Shown here one piece after another: positions 14,298-18,777 of a stretch of DNA of 18,777 bases. Position numbers and translations under genes: made by a program. The stretch is from DASSNR01 sp036278935 (GTDB lineage Bacteria > Gemmatimonadota > Gemmatimonadetes > Gemmatimonadales > Gemmatimonadaceae), in NCBI GenBank assembly GCA_036278935.1, contig DASUKA010000159.1:1-18777 (forward strand), written 5' to 3'. Numbering within the stretch: position 1 is the stretch's first letter; each line of letters starts with the position of its first letter. Under the pieces are notes generated by a model that saw only the letters and a list, made by a program, of their open reading frames with translations, did no database searches and had not been told where the DNA came from.

Positions 14298-15299
14298 ATG
14301 TCCAGCCGCCGTCTGCTGTCGCTCGCAAGTGTCGCAGCCCTCACCCTCTCCGCCCCGGCCTGTACGATCCAGCACCGCGCGCAGATGGCGTCATCCTCGG
14401 GGATGGATGACCACATGATGGGGATGACGGCCGCGGAGATGGCCGCGCCGTACATCCAGCCAAGCACCGACCCGCAGGGGACGGAGGGGCTGCCGCCGAG
14501 CGCGAATACGGCGGCGGCGCGCATCGCGAACAGCCCGCGGCACGCCGAGTGGGTGAAGATCGCCTGGGAGCCGGGCTCCAGCGATTCGCTCATGGCGTGG
14601 ATCGTCTATCCCGTCACGTCACGCCCGCATACTCCGGTGGTCGTGGTGGTGCACGAGATCTTCGGGCTCTCCACCTGGGTGCGCGGAGTGGCGGACCAGG
14701 TGGCCGCTGATGGCTTCATTGCCATCGCGCCCGATCTACTCTCCCGCGTGCGCGGGGGCCCGAGCACCACCGAGCTCACGGCCGACTCGGCGCGGAAGAT
14801 CATCCGCGGCGTGAGCACCGCGGAGCGGGCCCAGGGCATCACGGCCGCGGCGCGCTACGCCATGTCGCAGCCATCGGCGGCGCAGCGCTACGCGGTGATC
14901 GGCTTCTGCTGGGGCGGAACGACGACGTGGGATTACGTCATCAACCAGGGGATGAACGGCTTCGCCGGCGGCGTGGCCTACTACGGGCTCCCGTACATGC
15001 AGGGCAGCGTGCCGATTGCCGACTCGCTGGCCAAGATCCGCGTGCCGGTCATGCTGCTGAGCGGCGCCAAGGATGCGCGCATCGGCGCGGCGATGCCGGC
15101 CGTCGATTCGGCCATGCACGCGATGGACAAGAACTACTTCGGGAAGAACTACCCGGGCGCTATCCACGGCTTTTTGCGCGCGCAGGACAATCCCGGGAGG
15201 CGAGCCGATCCCGCCACGCAAGCAGCCAACCTGTCGGCGACCAAAGATGCATGGCCGCGCACGGTGGCCTTCCTGAAGAAACAGCTGGGACTCGACTAG
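14298..15299 (+). CDS. Exported dienelactone hydrolase family protein
   Basis: This 333-residue alpha/beta hydrolase carries a complete Cys-type dienelactone hydrolase site: Glu120 in VVVVHEIFG, Cys204 in GFCWGG, Asp259 in SGAKDAR and His290 in GAIHGF. The N-terminus MSSRRLLSLASVAALTLSAPAC is an export signal. Cys22 could be lipidated, but proline at -2 is unusual for a lipobox, so plain cleavage after the Ala is also possible. Residues 30-80 form a low-complexity linker. Family members open lactone rings or cleave small esters; the natural substrate here is unknown. The ATG at 14298 has GGAGG six bases upstream. The permease gene starts 24 bases after the stop, so the two are likely cotranscribed. 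Confidence 0.87.
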   Translation: MSSRRLLSLASVAALTLSAPACTIQHRAQMASSSGMDDHMMGMTAAEMAAPYIQPSTDPQGTEGLPPSANTAAARIANSPRHAEWVKIAWEPGSSDSLMAWIVYPVTSRPHTPVVVVVHEIFGLSTWVRGVADQVAADGFIAIAPDLLSRVRGGPSTTELTADSARKIIRGVSTAERAQGITAAARYAMSQPSAAQRYAVIGFCWGGTTTWDYVINQGMNGFAGGVAYYGLPYMQGSVPIADSLAKIRVPVMLLSGAKDARIGAAMPAVDSAMHAMDKNYFGKNYPGAIHGFLRAQDNPGRRADPATQAANLSATKDAWPRTVAFLKKQLGLD

Positions 15300-15323
15300 G
15301 CCGTCGCGCCCGCGAGGTGCCCG

Positions 15324-16790
15324 GTGGCCAGCTCCGCCAAGACGGACGCCCGCGCCGCGGATGCGCACGAAGTGCGCGAGCGGAGCGCGGGCTTCCGGAA
15401 GGAGCTCGGGCTGGGCAACCTCGTGCTCACCCAGATCATGTTCGTGATGGGCGCGAGCTGGGTGGGCGCCGCCGCCAAGCTCGGTCAGGCGCAGGTCGTC
15501 TTCTGGCTGCTCGCCATCACGCTCTTCTACATCCCGCAGGCCATCACGGTCATCTACCTCAACACCCGCATGCCGCTGGAAGGTGGACTCTATCAGTGGG
15601 CGAAGATGGGGTTCAACGAATTCACCGGCTTCCTGGTGGGGTGGAATCTCTGGCTATTCACGATCACCGTGATGTCGGCGCTCGCCATCGGCGCGGCCAC
15701 CACCTTCGCCTACGCGATCGCCGCGCATGGAACGCGCACGCTCGTGACCCCGCGGTACCTCGCCATCTCCAGCACGGTGCTCATCCTCGTCATGATGCTG
15801 GTGGCGATCGTGGGGCTCAGGCTGGGGAAATGGGTGCACGCCGCCGGCGGTATCGCGCAGCTGCTCACCTTCCTGGCGCTGGTGGCGGCGCCCTTTCTCG
15901 TGCTCCTGCACGGCGGGTTGAAATCGTATCACCCGCTGGCGATCGTCGTGCCCACCATCTCGCTCTTCAGCCTGAACGTGTTCGGGAAGATGGGCATGGG
16001 TGCGCTGAGCGGGCTGGAGTACGTAGCGATCCTCGCCGGTGAATGCCGCAATCCCGCGCGCTCGATCGGGCGGTCGGTGATTGTCGCCATCCCGGTGGTG
16101 GGCCTGCTCTTCATTCTCGGAACGGCGTCCGTACTGGCTTTCGTTCCGCAGGGCAGCATCGATCTCATCAGCCCCATTCCCCAAGCGCTGCGCATCGCCT
16201 TCCCGGGGGCTGGGATTGCCGCGGTCCTCGTGCCGATGCTCATCCTGTTTCTGTTCGCGCGCACGGTGGCGGACATGAGCTACGTGTTCACCGGGAACAC
16301 CCGGCTTCCCATGGTTGCCGGATGGGATGGGCTGCTCCCCTCCTGGTTCTCGCGCCTGGATTCCCGGTTCCGCACGCCGCGCAATTCCATCCTCTTCGTG
16401 GGTGCGGCCACGCTGGTGTTCGCGTTGCTGAGTCTGGTGGGCGTCGGCGCCCAGGAGGCGTTCCAGCTCATCGACAACGCCGCGGGCATCTTCTACGCGC
16501 TCGCGTATCTGGTGATGTTCGCCCTCCCGCTGGCGGGTGTGGCGGGGATTGCGCGCCGCGCGCCGTGGTGGCTCAAGCTCGCCGCCGGCTCGGGCTTCGC
16601 CACTACTCTCCTCTACACGGTGCTCTCGGTCTTCCCGATCATCGATGTGCCGAGCTGGGGGAGCTTCGCGGCCAAGATCATCGTCGTGATCGTCGGGGCA
16701 AACATCGTCGGGGCGCTCCTTTTCTTTGTCAGCGGGCGGCGGCGCGCCGATCCCGCCGCACCGGCCGCGGCCGATGCCAGCCGGGTGTGA
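15324..16790 (+). CDS. APC-superfamily amino acid permease
   Basis: This inner-membrane transporter of 488 residues has about twelve membrane segments. The first begins at about residue 33 with GNLVLTQIMFVMGASWVGAAAKLG, and the APC landmark PLEGGLYQWAKMGFNEFTGFLVGWN follows at about 83-107. The FGKMGMGALSGLEYVAILAGECRNPARSIGRSV stretch (about 220-252) matches the conserved core of amino acid/polyamine permeases. The substrate cannot be read from the sequence. The start is GTG at 15324 with a weak GAGGTG four bases upstream. The gene follows the dienelactone hydrolase gene closely and converges with the methyltransferase gene. The divergent threonine ammonia-lyase makes amino acid uptake for catabolism a reasonable guess. 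Confidence 0.88.
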   Translation: MASSAKTDARAADAHEVRERSAGFRKELGLGNLVLTQIMFVMGASWVGAAAKLGQAQVVFWLLAITLFYIPQAITVIYLNTRMPLEGGLYQWAKMGFNEFTGFLVGWNLWLFTITVMSALAIGAATTFAYAIAAHGTRTLVTPRYLAISSTVLILVMMLVAIVGLRLGKWVHAAGGIAQLLTFLALVAAPFLVLLHGGLKSYHPLAIVVPTISLFSLNVFGKMGMGALSGLEYVAILAGECRNPARSIGRSVIVAIPVVGLLFILGTASVLAFVPQGSIDLISPIPQALRIAFPGAGIAAVLVPMLILFLFARTVADMSYVFTGNTRLPMVAGWDGLLPSWFSRLDSRFRTPRNSILFVGAATLVFALLSLVGVGAQEAFQLIDNAAGIFYALAYLVMFALPLAGVAGIARRAPWWLKLAAGSGFATTLLYTVLSVFPIIDVPSWGSFAAKIIVVIVGANIVGALLFFVSGRRRADPAAPAAADASRV

Positions 16791-16816
16791 CGCAGCGAAT
16801 GCTGGACGTCGTGCGC

Positions 16817-17491
16817 TCAGTCGCCGTCGTTGACGATCGCCATGGCGAAGCCATCGTACCCCTTGCTCCCCACGGTCTGGATGGCCGTGGCGCTCAGGCG
16901 AGGCTCCGCGGCCAGCAGATCGAATAACCGCCGAGTCCCCTGCACCGCTGCGTCGGCGCTGTCGGCATCGAGTATGGCTCCGTCCCGCACTACGTTGTCC
17001 ACGACGATCACGGTGCCGGGCCGGGCCAGCCGCAGCGCCCAACTGACGTAGTCGGCGTTGTGCACCTTGTCGGCGTCGATGAACACGAAGTCGAATGGCC
17101 CCCGGCCCTCGGCCTCGAGCCGCGGCAGTGTTTCCAGGGCTGGGCCGACGCGCACATCCACAATGGTGTGCAGCCCGGCGCGCTCGATATTGGCGCAGGC
17201 CACAGCGGCATGCGCGGGGTCGGCCTCGAGCGTGATCAGGCGACCGTCCGCCGGAAGAGCGCGGGCCAGCCAGATGGTGCTGTATCCACCCAGCGTGCCG
17301 ACCTCCAGGATGGTGCGCGCGCGCTGCATGGTGGCGAGCAGGAAGAGGAGCTTGCCCTGCGCCGGGGAGACGCCGATCGCGGGCAGGCCGGCGGCATCGC
17401 TCGCGCGGAGCGTCGCATCCAGTGCGGGGTCGCTCGACAGCACGTGCTCGACGATGTAGGCGTCGACGGAAGACCAGGGATCAGGACTCAT
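16817..17491 (-). CDS. SAM-dependent O-methyltransferase (catechol/caffeoyl-CoA OMT-like)
   Basis: This 224-residue class I methyltransferase has the Rossmann SAM-binding motif EVGTLGGYST (63-72), the acidic strand end TLEAD (87-91) and the metal-binding motif FIDADK (137-142), with a further DN pair at 165-166. These are the hallmarks of the Mg-dependent O-methyltransferase family 3, which methylates catechol-type hydroxyl groups. The natural substrate is unknown. The ATG at 17491 lacks a clear ribosome binding site. The gene lies 142 bases downstream of the TPR gene on the same strand and ends 26 bases from the convergent permease gene. Confidence 0.9.
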   Translation of the reverse strand: MSPDPWSSVDAYIVEHVLSSDPALDATLRASDAAGLPAIGVSPAQGKLLFLLATMQRARTILEVGTLGGYSTIWLARALPADGRLITLEADPAHAAVACANIERAGLHTIVDVRVGPALETLPRLEAEGRGPFDFVFIDADKVHNADYVSWALRLARPGTVIVVDNVVRDGAILDADSADAAVQGTRRLFDLLAAEPRLSATAIQTVGSKGYDGFAMAIVNDGD

Positions 17492-17633
17492 CGGGCGACA
17501 ACGTGGGAGTTCTGGCCTTCCAGGGCGGCTGGCCTGAGCGGAAGAAAGCGATGCGGCTCGTCGGTCGCAAGCGGGGGCGCAACACGGATCGTGTGTGGCG
17601 ACTCCGCGGCTGCGGGTCGGCGGCGAGGCCGCG

Positions 17634-18777
17634 CTATGCCAACTGCATCTGCCCCAGCAGCGCGCGGAAGCGGGGATGCCCCCGCAGCGGTGCGAAGAGG
17701 AACGAGCCTTTGATGCTGTATGCCGGCCCGGTGCGGTTCCTCACCGCGCGTTCCAGCCAGTCCATCGCCCGGTCGGCGTCGCCGAGACCGGTGTAGACGT
17801 AGGCGAAATGATAGGGCGAGACGTATGCGCCCGCCGCCCGCTCTTCGAGCTCGCGCAGTATCTCCCGCGCCTTCGCTGCGTCGCCAGCCATCGCGTAAGC
17901 CTCTCCCAGCTGACCCAGCCACAGTGTGTTCTCCCGGGAGAACGACACGGCGTGCTCCAACTCCGCCAGGCCCTCATCCCGTCGTCCGCTGAGGAAGTAC
18001 GCCCACCCGAGCGTGGCACGCCCGCGGTCATGGCTGGGGTCGAATTCCACTGCATCCTCGGCCTCGACGATGGCCTCGCCGTACCGGCCGGCGCGCAGCA
18101 GCGCCGTCACGAGGTCCAGCCGGTGCGCTAGCGGATCCAACTCCTGGGCGTGACGTTGCAGCGCGATGGCCTCGTCGTAGCGCTCGAGTGCCGCGCACAA
18201 CCGCCCGTACAGATTGTAGCTGTCGGCGCCGCTCGGGCTGAGCGCCAATGCCCGCATGAACTCCTGCTCGGCGCCGGACCAGTCGAGCTCGTGCACCATT
18301 TTCAGGTGTCCCATCGTGCAATGCGCGGCACCCAATTCCGGATCGAGCTTGAGCGCCATCGCCGCCGCGTTCGTTGCGCGCCGATATGCCACGTCGGGTG
18401 CCATCGCTCCCTGTTCGGCCAGCTCGGTGTATACCATGGCCAGGGTCGCATGGGCGAGGGCGAACACCGGGTCGCGTGCGATCGCGCGATCGAAGTACTC
18501 GATCGCGTGGGTGAACGCCTCCAGCGTGTACTTGATGAGCCAGTGCCGACCCTGCAGAAAGAGCTGATAGGCGAGGATGTCCCTCGTCGGTTCTCTCCGG
18601 ACACGCGCCTGCTCGTCTCCTGACAGCTCCGCCTTGAGCGCGGCGGCGATCTGGAGGGCCACGTCGGTCTGGATCGGGAAGAGGTCGGTGATCTGCCGGT
18701 CATACGTCTCGGCCCACAAGTGCCGATCGGCCCGAACGTCGATGAGCTTCGCCACGATGCGCACGCGGTCTCCGACA
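17634..18777 (-). CDS. TPR-containing regulator, C-terminal part (start beyond the right edge)
   Basis: The frame is still open at the right edge of the window (GDRVRIVAKLIDV), so the start lies outside. The first visible part, VRIVAKLIDVRADRHLWAETYDRQ then DLFPIQTDVALQIAAALKAELS, is the TolB/FlgO-like segment found between the output domain and the TPR array in bacterial Ser/Thr kinases, adenylate cyclases and winged-helix regulators. It is followed by about seven tetratricopeptide-type repeats from about residue 65 to the C-terminus. These repeats usually mediate protein-protein contacts. The missing N-terminus, kinase, cyclase or DNA-binding, would decide the function. The final residues RGHPRFRALLGQMQLA are typical of this class. 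Confidence 0.85.
   Translation of the reverse strand, partial: VGDRVRIVAKLIDVRADRHLWAETYDRQITDLFPIQTDVALQIAAALKAELSGDEQARVRREPTRDILAYQLFLQGRHWLIKYTLEAFTHAIEYFDRAIARDPVFALAHATLAMVYTELAEQGAMAPDVAYRRATNAAAMALKLDPELGAAHCTMGHLKMVHELDWSGAEQEFMRALALSPSGADSYNLYGRLCAALERYDEAIALQRHAQELDPLAHRLDLVTALLRAGRYGEAIVEAEDAVEFDPSHDRGRATLGWAYFLSGRRDEGLAELEHAVSFSRENTLWLGQLGEAYAMAGDAAKAREILRELEERAAGAYVSPYHFAYVYTGLGDADRAMDWLERAVRNRTGPAYSIKGSFLFAPLRGHPRFRALLGQMQLA

Noticed and set aside
15654..17042. A 462-residue minus-strand frame opposite the permease
   Set aside because: The composition is highly charged and low complexity, and it overlaps two well-supported genes.

Overview
The window is GC-rich, densely packed bacterial DNA with short intergenic gaps. 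The style of the proteins suggests Gemmatimonadota or a similar GC-rich soil or freshwater lineage: plug-like proteins with carboxypeptidase-regulatory repeats, a TPR tail of the kind found on large regulators, a Cys-type dienelactone hydrolase, and a DUF3311/MctP transporter pair. That placement is inferred from protein style only; the window has no rRNA, tRNA or other phylogenetic marker.

Layout. (1) 1-2265, plus strand: the 3' part of a large protein with three carboxypeptidase-regulatory-like modules and two plug-like modules but no beta-barrel, then a small helical-repeat protein that looks 5'-truncated. (2) 2288-4284, minus strand: a two-gene unit of a RimK-like ATP-grasp ligase and a luciferase-like flavin monooxygenase overlapping by ATGA, with an attenuator-like hairpin in its leader. 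(3) 4733-5845, plus strand: a class II Fic AMP-transferase-like protein with a C-terminal winged-helix-like region. It is followed by a 92-bp, exactly centre-symmetric palindrome array. (4) 5993-10088, minus strand: a pyruvate-oxidase-like ThDP enzyme, a cupin, a DUF3311 protein and an MctP-type sodium:monocarboxylate symporter, which together look like a monocarboxylate (pyruvate, lactate or acetate) uptake and oxidation block. (5) 10259-12877, plus strand: an AhpD-like CxxC protein, a lipoate-protein ligase and a Ca2+/H+ antiporter-like protein in one tight run. (6) 12939-14150, minus strand: threonine ammonia-lyase with an ACT domain, divergent from an exported dienelactone hydrolase and an APC amino acid permease (14298-16790, plus strand). 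(7) 16817 to the right edge, minus strand: an O-methyltransferase and the C-terminal part of a TPR regulator.

How the genes fit together. Blocks 4 and 5 share a theme of pyruvate, lipoyl and redox metabolism: monocarboxylate import, ThDP-dependent pyruvate oxidation, lipoylation of 2-oxoacid dehydrogenases, and an AhpD-type protein. AhpD in mycobacteria takes electrons from lipoylated E2. Block 6 covers amino acid uptake and deamination. The least ordinary parts are the Fic gene with its symmetric palindrome array and the ATP-grasp/flavin-monooxygenase couple. I see no CRISPR array, integrase, transposase, complete phage module or RNA gene.
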